From Candidatus Hydrogenedentota bacterium (GTDB lineage Bacteria > Hydrogenedentota > Hydrogenedentia > Hydrogenedentales > SLHB01): 12,791 nt of DNA. The stretch is taken from positions 1 to 12,791 of the forward strand of contig PUOI01000136.1 in assembly GCA_003552765.1 (NCBI GenBank). Reading direction: 5' to 3'. The stretch's first letter is position 1. The number at the start of each line of letters is the position of its first letter. Shown one piece after another: positions 1 through 7,304 of this stretch. Position numbers and translations under genes: made by a program. The notes under the pieces are model-generated. The model made no database searches, was not told the origin of the DNA, and saw only the letters and a program-made list of their open reading frames with translations.

Positions 1-514
1 AATGGAGCGTGAGCGCGGCCGCGCCGCATTGCTCCACCATCCGCGCCACATCCTCGATGATGATGCTGTCAGCGTCCCACCCCAGCCGGGTCTTTACCGT
101 AACAGGCAGCGAAGTCCCCGCCATGACGGCGCGGACCACGCCCTCGAAGCGGTGGATATCCTTGAGCAACGCCGCGCCCGCGCCGCCCTTGGCGACATTC
201 TTCACCCAGCATCCGCAGTTGATGTCGACGAAATCCGGGTTGGCCGCCTCCGCCACGCGCGCGGCGCCTTCCATCGAGGATTCCTGACCGCCAAAAATCT
301 GGACCCCCACGGGACGCTCCTCCTCGGCGACCTGAATCTTTTGCAGCGTCTTGCCGACGTCCCGAATCAGGGCTTCGCTGCTGGCGAATTCCGTGTACAC
401 GAGGTCCGCCCCGAGATCCTTGCAGATAAGGCGGAAGGAGAGATCCGTGACGTCGTCCATGGGGGCGAGGGCGAGCGCGAGGGAATGTTCAAGTTCTATG
501 GGGCCAATTCGCAT
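1..514 (-). CDS. dus: tRNA-dihydrouridine synthase, N-terminal part (runs off left edge)
   Basis: This is a flavin enzyme that reduces uridine to dihydrouridine in tRNA, using FMN and NAD(P)H in the cytoplasm. Translating the minus strand from ATG 514-512 gives 171 codons of a TIM-barrel Dus. The opening APMDDVTDLSFR (residues 17-28) is the family's M-x-x-x-T-D-x-x-F-R segment. GVQIFGG is at 70-76. DINCGCWVKNV (97-107) carries the presumed catalytic Cys102. PVTVKTRLGWD (137-147) includes Lys141, expected to contact FMN or substrate. The sequence leaves the window just before the usual HGR motif. The start is fixed by an in-frame TAA at 520-518, two codons upstream, and the only Shine-Dalgarno-like element is a weak GGA. 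The position after the catalytic Cys is Trp, where most Dus proteins have Pro. The family is secure. The subgroup (DusB-like or another clade) is not, and the gene is incomplete here. Confidence 0.93.
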   Translation of the reverse strand, partial: MRIGPIELEHSLALALAPMDDVTDLSFRLICKDLGADLVYTEFASSEALIRDVGKTLQKIQVAEEERPVGVQIFGGQESSMEGAARVAEAANPDFVDINCGCWVKNVAKGGAGAALLKDIHRFEGVVRAVMAGTSLPVTVKTRLGWDADSIIIEDVARMVEQCGAAALTLH

Positions 515-621
515 TCGTTACATCCGTCGATCGTTGGGGTTGTTCGCGTCCAGGGCGCACACGGCCATACATATCATGCGTCTGTTCGAGAAAAGTGTAC
601 TCAATCCCACTGGAATCACGC

Positions 622-640
622 AAAAAGCGCCGGCGGCTTA
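622..640 (-). terminator. Weak candidate terminator downstream of the 717-1340 gene
   Basis: Read on the minus strand, AAGCCGCCGGCGCTTTTTG can form AAG(C)CG-CCGG-CGCTT followed by a short T run, between the exported-protein gene and dus. The stem is short and has one bulged C, so this could be chance. I see no other convincing structure in the 202 bp between the two genes. Confidence 0.25.
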
Positions 641-716
641 ATGGTTGACATCCCCCGGCCCTTCGTGCCACCCTCTTCAAAGGAGGACAGCCGAAGTCGG
701 TGTTTGGGTCAGCTAA

Positions 717-1340
717 CTATGGGCGGAAGATCCGGAAATCCGTGAAACGCATCCAGTGATCCGCGTCTTCCGGGCCATGGTAGGTGACAAGGGCGATGGC
801 GTTGTCCTCGCCCAGGGGGAGTTCGCCGTCCGCCACTTCTTGGAACTCCTCCTCGTCCTCTTCGCGAAACTTGGCCTTGTAGGAACCGTCGTCTTCCACA
901 ACGAGCCGCAGTTGAACCGTGTCTTTCTCGGTCGGTTCAAAGCCCGGCACGATCAGGATTTCGTCGTCCAACAGTTCGTGAACGATTTTGAAGTCCGGTT
1001 CTCCATCGTGATACCAGGTCAACCCGGCTTGCTCCCACTGCCCGGTGGGCGTTTCAGTGAACGTCACCGTCACCTCAAAGACGAGGGGTCCCTCCACATC
1101 GGGCACGGGCCTGAGCAACGCGTTGCGCACCGTTTCCGCATCGCCCGGCCGGGAGCGGATCTCAAGAGCGCCATCGGCCAGCCGCCAATCCTCGGGGTCT
1201 TCCCGCAGCCACGTCCAATCGTCATCCCATTTGTCTTCATCCGTAAAGTCAGCTTCAAAAAGCACTTCCACGCCGGGCTCAGGCGCCCAATCGCTTGCGG
1301 CCAACGCCGCAAGACACATCACCATCGTTAGCGCATGCAT
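717..1340 (-). CDS. Exported acidic beta-sandwich protein (DUF1349/LamG-like fold suspected)
   Basis: This encodes 207 residues. ATG 1340-1338 is chosen because GGGAGGGA lies about 7 nt upstream; an in-frame ATG at 1442 would translate that ribosome site and add 34 uncharged-to-basic residues unlike a signal peptide. The N-terminus MHALTMVMCLAALAAS looks like a short signal sequence without the usual Lys/Arg, so export is likely but not certain. The remainder alternates beta-strand-like segments: VLFEADFTDEDKW, GALEIRSRPGD, LVFEVTVTFTETPTGQWEQAGLTWY, DTVQLRLVVEDDGSYKAKF, and the ending WMRFTDFRIFRP. This is the pattern of concanavalin-A-like jelly-roll proteins of the DUF1349 or sugar-binding type. 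It is strikingly rich in Asp and Glu, with an EEDEEEF run. I see no catalytic motif. It is transcribed toward dus and away from rpmE. The fold assignment is inference from strand pattern, and the substrate is unknown. Confidence 0.72.
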   Translation of the reverse strand: MHALTMVMCLAALAASDWAPEPGVEVLFEADFTDEDKWDDDWTWLREDPEDWRLADGALEIRSRPGDAETVRNALLRPVPDVEGPLVFEVTVTFTETPTGQWEQAGLTWYHDGEPDFKIVHELLDDEILIVPGFEPTEKDTVQLRLVVEDDGSYKAKFREEDEEEFQEVADGELPLGEDNAIALVTYHGPEDADHWMRFTDFRIFRP

Positions 1341-1412
1341 CTCTGTTCCCTCCCTGCGTTGTTTCTCCGCGGATGCCGCCGTCATCCCACCGTTTGAGAG
1401 CGGCGCTCGATT

Positions 1413-1421
1413 GTTATACCA
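1413..1421 (-). promoter_or_regulatory. Candidate extended -10 promoter for the 717-1340 gene
   Basis: The minus strand reads TGG-TATAAC, an extended -10 element about 75 nt upstream of the chosen ATG at 1340. There is no recognisable -35 box at 17 bp. Confidence 0.3.
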
Positions 1422-1458
1422 TTTATCCTCGTCTCCGCGCACGGGAGCGCGATTGCTG

Positions 1459-1488
1459 TTGCCTGGTTTGGCGGGAATATGCTATAGT
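1459..1488 (+). promoter_or_regulatory. Promoter of the rpmE-prfA-prmC-radC-psd-pssA cluster
   Basis: TTGCCT (1459-1464) and TATAGT (1483-1488) are separated by 18 bp, and TGC immediately before the -10 makes it an extended -10. Transcription would begin near 1495, leaving a leader of about 75 nt before rpmE. The perfect 10-bp palindrome AGTCCGGACT (1486-1495) sits on the -10/+1 boundary, where an operator could act. Confidence 0.55.
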
Positions 1489-1536
1489 CCGGACTGTTAG
1501 CATCCCTTCCAAATCGGTTTGTTTTGTCCATCACCG

Positions 1537-1558
1537 GCCCCATGTCCGGGGCAGGGAG
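1537..1558 (+). promoter_or_regulatory. Leader hairpin abutting the rpmE ribosome-binding site
   Basis: GCCCC (1537-1541) can pair with GGGGC (1548-1552) across a 6-nt loop. The base of the stem touches the Shine-Dalgarno AGGGAG (1553-1558), which lies 10 nt before the GTG start. The geometry would allow translational control of L31, but a 5-bp GC stem in GC-rich DNA may be fortuitous. Confidence 0.3.
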
Positions 1559-1568
1559 TAAATAACCA

Positions 1569-1772
1569 GTGAAAAAAGAGATTCATCCCGAGTACGTGGA
1601 GTGCATCGTGACGTGCGCGTGTGGCGCCAAGATTGAGACGCGTTCCACGCGGCCCAGCTACAACGTGGAAATTTGTTCCAAGTGCCACCCTTTCTACACC
1701 GGTAAGCAGAAATTTGTTGACAGTGAAGGCCGGGTGGACCGGTTTAACCGGAAATACGGTAGGACGAACTAA
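1569..1772 (+). CDS. rpmE: Ribosomal protein L31, zinc-binding (C+) type
   Basis: This is a 67-residue large-subunit protein located at the 50S-30S interface (bridge B1b region in known ribosomes). The start is GTG 1569, preceded by AGGGAG at 1553-1558. The zinc ligands of the C+ form are present: Cys16 and Cys18 (CAC), then Cys36 and Cys39 (CSKC). The conserved segments [20 protein letters not shown] (40-59) and the basic ending KYGRTN match L31 closely, and the length is typical. It is first gene of the cluster and lies 6 nt before prfA; rpmE-prfA-prmC is a common bacterial order. Because it keeps all four cysteines, it is the zinc-dependent paralog rather than the zinc-free form usually under Zur control. 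Identity is very secure. Confidence 0.97.
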   Translation: MKKEIHPEYVECIVTCACGAKIETRSTRPSYNVEICSKCHPFYTGKQKFVDSEGRVDRFNRKYGRTN

Positions 1773-1778
1773 GCCTGT

Positions 1779-2858
1779 ATGGAACAGGCCATGCGTGATA
1801 AGCTCCGGGCGCAAGCCGAGGAGTATGAGCGGCTGTCTCACTTGATGTCCACCCAAGAGGTGGCGTCCGATCCCAACGAATACCGCAGGCACGCCCAGGC
1901 GCAGGCCGGGCTGCAAGAGCTTGTCGAAACGTTCCGGCGGTACGAGGCCGAGGAGAAGCGGCTCGAGGATGCGGAGTCCATTCTTGAGCAAGGCGAGGAT
2001 CCCGAGCTGTGTGAATTGGCCGGGCAAGAACGGGACGAGCTTCAGCAGTCGCTGGAGGAGTTGGAGCAACGGCTCAAGTTCCTGCTGGTTCCCAAGGATC
2101 CCAACGACGACAAGAACACCATCGTCGAGATTCGCGCGGGAACGGGCGGCGAGGAGGCGGCGTTGTTCGCGGCCGACCTCTACGGCATGTATATGCGCTA
2201 CGCCGAACTCCGGAACTGGCGGGTGGAGCTGTTGAGTTCGCACGCCACGGGGCTTGGGGGATACAAGGAGGTCGCCTTCAAGGTCTCGGGAAACGGCGCG
2301 TTCAGCCAGCTCAAGTATGAGGCGGGCGTTCACAGGGTGCAGCGCGTACCGGAAACCGAGACCCAAGGCCGCATCCATACCTCGGCGGTGACCGTGGCGG
2401 TTCTCCCGGAGGCCGAGGATGTCGACGTGGACATCGATCCCAATGACTTGCGGATCGATGTGTTCCGTTCGTCCGGCGCGGGGGGGCAGCACGTCAACAC
2501 GACGGATTCCGCGGTCCGGATCACCCACCTGCCGACGGGGGTCGTGGTTTCATGCCAGGACGAGAAATCCCAGCACAAGAACAAGGCCAAGGGCATGACC
2601 ATCTTGCGGGCGCGGGTGCTGGCCCGCAAACAAGCGGAAGAGGACGCGGCCCGGTCGGCCCATCGCAAGAGCCAGGTCGGCAGCGGGGACCGCAGCGAGC
2701 GCATCCGGACCTACAACTTTCCTCAGAACCGGATCACCGATCACCGCATCAACATGACCCTGTATCAACTCGACAAGTTCATGATGGGGGAGATGCAGGA
2801 GATGATCGACGCGCTCGCCACGCATTACCAGACGGAGCAGATGACGGCCGAGGCGTGA
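1779..2858 (+). CDS. prfA: Peptide chain release factor 1
   Basis: RF1 recognises UAA and UAG in the ribosomal A site and triggers hydrolysis of peptidyl-tRNA. The 359-residue product matches the usual length of about 360. After a helical N-terminal domain (1-105) comes [17 protein letters not shown] (115-131). The tripeptide anticodon PET (191-193) lies within [18 protein letters not shown]. The catalytic GGQ (235-237) is in [10 protein letters not shown], followed by [15 protein letters not shown] (258-272). PxT rather than SPF marks RF1 rather than RF2. There is no frameshift site. The start at 1779 has AGGA 14 nt upstream; ATG 1791 (MRDKLRAQ) is a possible alternative giving 355 residues. 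The stop TGA overlaps the GTG start of prmC. That gene's product methylates Gln237, so enzyme and substrate are translationally coupled. Confidence 0.98.
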   Translation: MEQAMRDKLRAQAEEYERLSHLMSTQEVASDPNEYRRHAQAQAGLQELVETFRRYEAEEKRLEDAESILEQGEDPELCELAGQERDELQQSLEELEQRLKFLLVPKDPNDDKNTIVEIRAGTGGEEAALFAADLYGMYMRYAELRNWRVELLSSHATGLGGYKEVAFKVSGNGAFSQLKYEAGVHRVQRVPETETQGRIHTSAVTVAVLPEAEDVDVDIDPNDLRIDVFRSSGAGGQHVNTTDSAVRITHLPTGVVVSCQDEKSQHKNKAKGMTILRARVLARKQAEEDAARSAHRKSQVGSGDRSERIRTYNFPQNRITDHRINMTLYQLDKFMMGEMQEMIDALATHYQTEQMTAEA

Positions 2859-3697
2859 TCCCTACCCTGGGCGAACGTTTGAGGCAGGCCGAGGCGCGCT
2901 TGGCCCCCGTGAGCGACACCGCCAGGCTGGACGCCGAACTGCTTATGGCCGAGGCCCTCAACCTGTCGCGCGCAGGGCTCATGGCGCGGCTGCGCGATAG
3001 GGACGCGGCCCACGGCTTTGACGCGCTTGTGGAACGGCGGCTCAATCACGAGCCGATCGCCTACATTCTGGGGGAACACGAGTTCTGGAGCCGGGCGTTT
3101 GTTGTGCGCCCCCCGTTGCTCGTTCCGCGGCCCGAAACGGAGCACCTCGTCGAAGCCTCGCTCGACCGGCTTCCTACCGCCTATGCCCGAATCGCCGAAG
3201 TGGGAACGGGGACCGGTTGCGTCGCCGTGACGCTGGCGGCGGAACGCCCCGCGTGGCGCTTGGCGGCGTGCGACATCCGGCGCGAGGCGGTGCACACGGC
3301 CTCGCTCAACGCGCGGCGCCATGGCGTGGCGGACCGAGTAGCGTTCGTCCAAGGCGACGGTTTACTGTGGAGTCGCGACGGGTCGGCGTTTGACGCGATT
3401 GTCTCCAATCCGCCGTACGTGGAAAGCACGGCGTGGGACGCCTTGCCGGAAACCATCCGGCGGCACGAGGATCCCGGTGCGCTTCTGGCGGGTCCGGACG
3501 GTCTCGCCTTTATTCGGCGGCTCATGGCGGAAGCGTTTGTCCGGCTTGCTCCCGGGGGACTGCTTGCGTTCGAGTTGGGAATGGGGCAGTATGAGGCCGC
3601 CAGCAATCTGTTGACCCAGACCGGGTTTCTCGACGTGATGGCGGCGCCGGATCTCCGCGGAATCGACCGCATCGCCATCGCGCATAAACCCATGTGA
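2855..3697 (+). CDS. prmC: Peptide chain release factor N5-glutamine methyltransferase
   Basis: PrmC transfers a methyl group from S-adenosylmethionine to the glutamine of the GGQ loop in release factors, which raises termination efficiency. The GTG start at 2855 forms a GTGA overlap with the prfA stop and yields 280 residues, the normal size (about 277 in E. coli). The frame stays open back to 2552, but that stretch is prfA read out of frame. There is an N-terminal helical release-factor-binding domain (1-85), then PRPETEHLV (91-99), the SAM-binding loop [11 protein letters not shown] (115-125) and the substrate-glutamine motif NPPY (185-188) in [10 protein letters not shown]. The C-terminal strands LAFELGMGQ (237-245) complete the Rossmann-like fold. 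All diagnostic residues are intact. It is followed after 15 nt by radC. Confidence 0.97.
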   Translation: MIPTLGERLRQAEARLAPVSDTARLDAELLMAEALNLSRAGLMARLRDRDAAHGFDALVERRLNHEPIAYILGEHEFWSRAFVVRPPLLVPRPETEHLVEASLDRLPTAYARIAEVGTGTGCVAVTLAAERPAWRLAACDIRREAVHTASLNARRHGVADRVAFVQGDGLLWSRDGSAFDAIVSNPPYVESTAWDALPETIRRHEDPGALLAGPDGLAFIRRLMAEAFVRLAPGGLLAFELGMGQYEAASNLLTQTGFLDVMAAPDLRGIDRIAIAHKPM

Positions 3698-3712
3698 CGA
3701 CCGGGGGGCTCC

Positions 3713-4414
3713 ATGGAGACATCATCCCATTCCAATCACACGGCGGTCCGCGAACTTCCCTTTGAAGAGCGGCCGCGCGAACGCCTCAAACGGCTCGGTC
3801 CCGAAGCCCTGCAAGACGCCGAACTCATCGCCATCCTTCTCCGTACGGGGACGACTCAAATGGGCGCCGTGGCGTTGGCCCAGGAGGTCGTGCGCCACTT
3901 TCAGAACCTGCGCTCGATCGCCCGCGCTTCGTTGACGGAGCTTCAGGAGGTGAAGGGGCTCGGCGTGGTGAAGGCCGTCGAGATCAAGGCGGCCCTTGAA
4001 CTGGGCAAACGCCTGGCGCAATACACCGACATGAACCGGTTCCGGGTGAAGACGGCCGCGGACGTCAGCACGTTGCTGATGGCGCCGTTCAAGGACTGCG
4101 AGGTCGAGACCTTCAAGTCGGTCTTGCTGAACACGAAGAACGAGGTCATTCGCGCCGTGGATGTGTCCAGCGGAGGGCTCGACGCCACCATGGCCCTGCC
4201 GCGCGACGTGTTTCGCCAAGCCATCCGCGAAGCGGCTCATTCCGTCATTGTGGCTCATAACCACCCCAGCGGCGATCCGGAACCCAGCAAATCCGACATT
4301 GAACTCACAAAGCGCCTGGCGGAAGCCGCGAAAGTACTCGGGATCCGTTTTCTTGACCACGTGGTCTTTGGCGATGGCCGTTATGTGAGCCTGAAGGAGA
4401 GGAATCTGTTTTGA
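3713..4414 (+). CDS. radC: RadC family JAB1/MPN (JAMM) domain protein
   Basis: The product has 233 residues, about the usual RadC size. An N-terminal segment, RELPFEERPRERLKRLGPEAL (13-33), leads into a helix-hairpin-helix-like region, EVKGLGVVKAVEIKAALELGKR (79-100). The MPN/JAMM metalloprotease-like domain follows. Its zinc motif HNHPSGDPEPSKSD (182-195) supplies His182, His184 and Asp188. It ends in DHVVFGDGRYVSLKERNLF, typical of the family. GGGGGG lies 4 nt before ATG 3713. The old link of radC to DNA repair in E. coli was withdrawn, and the biochemical role of chromosomal RadC is still unsettled, so I do not assign a reaction. Its TGA stop is shared with the TTG start of psd, a 4-nt overlap that suggests co-expression with lipid genes by position rather than by function. 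Confidence 0.95.
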   Translation: METSSHSNHTAVRELPFEERPRERLKRLGPEALQDAELIAILLRTGTTQMGAVALAQEVVRHFQNLRSIARASLTELQEVKGLGVVKAVEIKAALELGKRLAQYTDMNRFRVKTAADVSTLLMAPFKDCEVETFKSVLLNTKNEVIRAVDVSSGGLDATMALPRDVFRQAIREAAHSVIVAHNHPSGDPEPSKSDIELTKRLAEAAKVLGIRFLDHVVFGDGRYVSLKERNLF

Positions 4415-5061
4415 ATACCAGCTTCTGCGCGTGGCGCGCGGGCGCGCCGTATTACGTTCCACCTCTGGCAATTGGCTTGGCGGGCTTGGCGTTGGGATGG
4501 CCAGGCCCGTGGGCGTGGCTGGGTGGACTCGTGCTCTTGGCCGGCTTGGCCGCGCTGGGGTTCTTCCGCGATCCGCCGCGCGTCATCTCGGCGGAACCCA
4601 ATGAGGCCATCGCGCCCGCCGACGGGAAAGTCGTGGCGGTGGATGAATTGGAGGATTCCCCGCACTATCCAGGCCCCTGCAAGCGTGTTACGATCTTTCT
4701 GTCGATCCTCAACGTTCACGTAAACCGGGCGCCCCTCGCGGGAACAATCCGGGAAATCCGCTTTCATCCCGGCCTTTTCCTGAACGCCCTCGACGACCGC
4801 AGCTCGGAGGAAAATGAATCCAACACGGTGCTTATGGACACCGTTCATGGCCCCGTTGCGGTGCGCCAAATCGCCGGTCTGATAGCCCGCACCATTGTGT
4901 GCGCCGCGAAGGAAGGGGATTCCTTGGCGCAGGGGCAGCGTTTTGGCATGATCAAGTTCGGGTCTCGCACCGAACTGTATTTGCCGCCCGGCGCCGAGAT
5001 CGTGGTGGAGCCATCCCACAAGGTCCAGGCGGGCCGGACGATAATGGGGCGTCTGTCATGA
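4411..5061 (+). CDS. psd: Phosphatidylserine decarboxylase proenzyme, short form
   Basis: Psd removes CO2 from phosphatidylserine to give phosphatidylethanolamine at the inner membrane. This 216-residue form belongs to the short type. Hydrophobic segments at about 16-30 and 32-51 anchor it. APADGKVV (68-75), the core LNVHVNRAPLAG (100-111) with His103, and the self-cleavage site FGSRTE (183-188) follow. Cleavage between Gly184 and Ser185 would turn Ser185 into the pyruvoyl cofactor. FGS is the variant seen in short Psd proteins in place of LGST. The start is the TTG at 4411, which overlaps the radC stop as TTGA; no better in-frame ATG precedes the conserved region. It is followed by an ATGA overlap with pssA, which makes its substrate, so consecutive steps are coupled. 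Assignment is strong; the exact start is less certain. Confidence 0.95.
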   Translation: MNTSFCAWRAGAPYYVPPLAIGLAGLALGWPGPWAWLGGLVLLAGLAALGFFRDPPRVISAEPNEAIAPADGKVVAVDELEDSPHYPGPCKRVTIFLSILNVHVNRAPLAGTIREIRFHPGLFLNALDDRSSEENESNTVLMDTVHGPVAVRQIAGLIARTIVCAAKEGDSLAQGQRFGMIKFGSRTELYLPPGAEIVVEPSHKVQAGRTIMGRLS

Positions 5062-5987
5062 GCAGGTTTCGAATCCGGAAGAAACGCAACCGCCGGAGAC
5101 GCCGGTCCAGGCGCAGGCCCATTAATGTACTGGCGAGCGCCCTGACCACCGCCGGGCTCTGCGCTGGGATCGGCGGCATGTTCGCCGCGCTGAACGGGGA
5201 GTTCGCCCGAGCCAGTTACCTCATCATCATCGCCATTGTATTCGACATGCTGGACGGGCCGATGGCGAAACTCACCAACAGTGTGTCCGAATTTGGCAAG
5301 CAACTGGATAGTCTGTGCGATTTGGTGTCGTTTGGCGCCGCGCCGGCCGTGCTTGTCTATGCCGTGTACGTGAACGAGGCGGGCGCGTCCAACACCTTTC
5401 TGGCGCAAGCGGGTTCCGTCATGGCGATCATCTTCCCCGTCTGCGGCGCGTTGCGGCTAGCGCGCTTCACCCTGTACCAGACCGAGAAACGCGATTACTT
5501 CGTGGGGTTGCCCATTCCCGCCGCCGGCGGAACCGTGGCCGCCTACGTGCTCTTCGTCCACTATTTCGAGATGCCCCCGCTGTTTTGGGTAGCCGTCCTC
5601 GGGCCGATGTCGGTGGGATTGGCCTTTCTCATGGTTAGCACGGCGTCCTATCCAAAGGACCGGATTAAGACCGTCATTCTGGCTCCCCGCTATGGATTCC
5701 GCCTCCTGCTTGTGGCCGCGGTGGCTATCGCCGTGTTTATCAGCGTCAGCGACGAATCCCCGGCCGTGGTTCTCTTCCCGCTCTTGCTGGCGTACGTCTT
5801 GCTCGGCCTTTACGACTTGGGCCGGGGCTATGTGCGGCGCCGGAACCTGCGCGCGATGGAGAGCGGCGAGGAATTGGCGCCGGTCCAGCTTCTCCAATCC
5901 ATTGAGGGGCAGCCGAATCCGTCCGAGGCGGATTCAGCCCATGGCCAGACCAGGGCCTCGCCCAAGGAGGGGGAATCCCAGCAGTAG
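5058..5987 (+). CDS. pssA: CDP-diacylglycerol-serine O-phosphatidyltransferase
   Basis: This integral-membrane enzyme condenses CDP-diacylglycerol and serine to phosphatidylserine, the substrate of the preceding psd. The ATG at 5058 overlaps the psd stop as ATGA; the open frame upstream (from 4899) is psd out of frame. The 309 residues contain the CDP-alcohol phosphatidyltransferase signature: Asp63, Asp66-Gly67, Ala70-Lys71, Gly80, Asp84 and Asp88. The spacing is canonical, but Lys replaces the usual Arg of the A-R pair. SFGAAPAVLVY (91-101) is characteristic of PssA. Further membrane segments lie at about 117-135, 155-170, 175-193, 212-230 and 236-253. Before the first membrane segment, 15 of residues 3-20 are Arg or Lys. 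The C-terminal tail of about 55 residues is hydrophilic and Gln/Ser/Glu-rich. It appears to be the last gene of the cluster; no clear terminator follows. Confidence 0.95.
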   Translation: MSRFRIRKKRNRRRRRSRRRPINVLASALTTAGLCAGIGGMFAALNGEFARASYLIIIAIVFDMLDGPMAKLTNSVSEFGKQLDSLCDLVSFGAAPAVLVYAVYVNEAGASNTFLAQAGSVMAIIFPVCGALRLARFTLYQTEKRDYFVGLPIPAAGGTVAAYVLFVHYFEMPPLFWVAVLGPMSVGLAFLMVSTASYPKDRIKTVILAPRYGFRLLLVAAVAIAVFISVSDESPAVVLFPLLLAYVLLGLYDLGRGYVRRRNLRAMESGEELAPVQLLQSIEGQPNPSEADSAHGQTRASPKEGESQQ

Positions 5988-6011
5988 GCGCGCCCATTTT
6001 CCCGCCTTGGG

Positions 6012-6020
6012 TGGTAAAAT
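6012..6020 (+). promoter_or_regulatory. Candidate extended -10 promoter for the DUF481-like gene
   Basis: TGG-TAAAAT lies about 70 nt before the gene in otherwise GC-rich DNA. No -35 consensus is visible at the right distance, so this rests on the extended -10 alone. Confidence 0.3.
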
Positions 6021-6092
6021 ACGAATGTAGCCTCGGCTGTCCAATCGATGGCGGCCGGGGAATGGCAGCGGTAAACGTGTTGAACGGTGGCG

Positions 6093-7244
6093 ATGAGAAC
6101 GTGTGAAACAACCTGGCTTGCCGTCTTGCTGGTGGCCGTGCTGGCGGCTTGGTCTGCCCGCGCGGAGGACACCCTGGCGCTGAAAAGCGGCGACACCCTT
6201 TCCGGCGAACTCAAGGAATTGTCGGAAGGGGTTGTCGTGTTTCACACGAAGCTGACCGGCCAGGTGTTTTTGCCCGCCGGCGAGGTCCGCGGAATCGCGA
6301 CGGCCGAGCCGTGGGAAATCATGGTCGATTCGGACACGCCGTTGTATGGACGGCTGAGATACAGCGGAAGCGACGTTTACGTGGACCCCTTGGAAGGCGG
6401 CGCGCCCCGGCCGGTGGACCTGGAAGCGGTGAAGTACGCCCGTGTCCTGCCCGCCTCTCATGCGTCTTCCGAAGACGTTGACGAGACCGGCGAGCGTTCT
6501 TCGTGGGAGTTGAGCGCGGGGGCGGGTTATTACGGGCGTCTTGGCGCCCGGGATTACAGCGATCCTTTTGTGACGGTCATGTTGAAGCGCGCCGAGGAAC
6601 GCTGGAATTTCGCGTCCCGGCTTCGTTTGGGCTTGGGCGGCTCCTCGGATTGGCCCCGCTACTTCACCGCCCGGAATGAACTCCGGCTGTATCGCGGCGA
6701 GCAGGACTATGGGCTTGCCGGCCTGGATGTTGAACGGGACACAGACATCGGGCTCAGCATCCGCGGCGACTTGAGCGCGGCTCTTGGACGCGAGTTCTTT
6801 CTTGATTCAGACCACGAGTTGCGCGGCGACACGGGCCTCATGGTAACGGCGGAACGCTTCAACGCTTCGCTTCTTCCCGCATCGATGCGGCGCGAGTTGG
6901 GCGGGTTGCGTTCCGGGTGGGGCTTTGATGACTGGAAATCAGCGGCGTACTACACTTACGGTGAACGGCGCCGTCAACAAACCGGCGTGGCGTGGCGTTT
7001 CCAATTAGCGTATAGAAGGGACATTCCATTTGATGGCCTGTTCACGGAAGACCTCGTAGTGTACCCCAGTTTGACCGATTTGGGTGAAATGCGCGCACGC
7101 TCCGAATCGGCGGTGCAGTTTCCCCTTACCACGCGCCTAAGCGTACGCTTTGATCTGCTCTTGGATTATGAACGAACCCCCGAATTCCGTAGCGTGGATC
7201 CTTGGCGAACCACGGTGGGAGCGGGGGTGGTTTTTGATTTCTAG
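6093..7244 (+). CDS. DUF481-like outer-membrane beta-barrel protein
   Basis: From ATG 6093 this encodes 383 residues; GTG 6087 would add two. Neither start has a good Shine-Dalgarno. A signal peptide is clear: TWLAVLLVAVLAAWSARA, with cleavage expected after ARA. A small beta domain follows with the repeated strand-turn pattern LKSGDTLSGELKELSEGVVVFHTKLTGQVFLPAGEVRGI, typical of the N-terminal part of DUF481 (YdiY-like) proteins. From about residue 135 the sequence consists of alternating amphipathic strands with aromatic ends: WELSAGAGYYGRLG, RWNFASRLRLGLGG, SAAYYTYGERRRQQTGVAWRFQLAYRR and TRLSVRFDLLLDYERTP. It ends in VVFDF, the terminal-Phe signal used by the BAM machinery. This supports an outer-membrane barrel. 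The physiological role is unknown; relatives are called salt-stress-induced proteins on thin evidence. It stands alone between a promoter and a terminator. Confidence 0.83.
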   Translation: MRTCETTWLAVLLVAVLAAWSARAEDTLALKSGDTLSGELKELSEGVVVFHTKLTGQVFLPAGEVRGIATAEPWEIMVDSDTPLYGRLRYSGSDVYVDPLEGGAPRPVDLEAVKYARVLPASHASSEDVDETGERSSWELSAGAGYYGRLGARDYSDPFVTVMLKRAEERWNFASRLRLGLGGSSDWPRYFTARNELRLYRGEQDYGLAGLDVERDTDIGLSIRGDLSAALGREFFLDSDHELRGDTGLMVTAERFNASLLPASMRRELGGLRSGWGFDDWKSAAYYTYGERRRQQTGVAWRFQLAYRRDIPFDGLFTEDLVVYPSLTDLGEMRARSESAVQFPLTTRLSVRFDLLLDYERTPEFRSVDPWRTTVGAGVVFDF

Positions 7245-7260
7245 ACAAGCCCCGGCGGAA

Positions 7261-7297
7261 ACCCTGTTCCCTTTACAAAGCGGGCAGGGTGTTATTT
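7261..7297 (+). terminator. Probable intrinsic terminator after the DUF481-like gene
   Basis: ACCCTG (7261-7266) pairs with CAGGGT (7285-7290). The intervening bases extend the stem through two G-T wobbles, one mismatch and a CTTT/AAAG pairing to a tiny loop. GTTATTT follows. The tail is only moderately T-rich, and the structure lies 17 nt after the stop codon. Confidence 0.5.
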
Positions 7298-7304
7298 CCA
7301 GACA

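Noticed and set aside
2..745. Open frame of 247 codons on the plus strand
   Set aside because: It is antisense to dus, whose minus-strand translation shows clear family motifs; the plus-strand product has no recognisable features and reaches into the next intergenic region.
1497..2528. Long open frame of 343 codons on the minus strand
   Set aside because: It is antisense to rpmE and prfA, both unmistakable; its low-complexity composition is typical of the complement of GC-rich coding DNA.
2552..2854. N-terminal extension of the prmC frame
   Set aside because: This part is prfA read in another frame; the GTG at 2855 gives a normal PrmC length and the typical 4-nt overlap.
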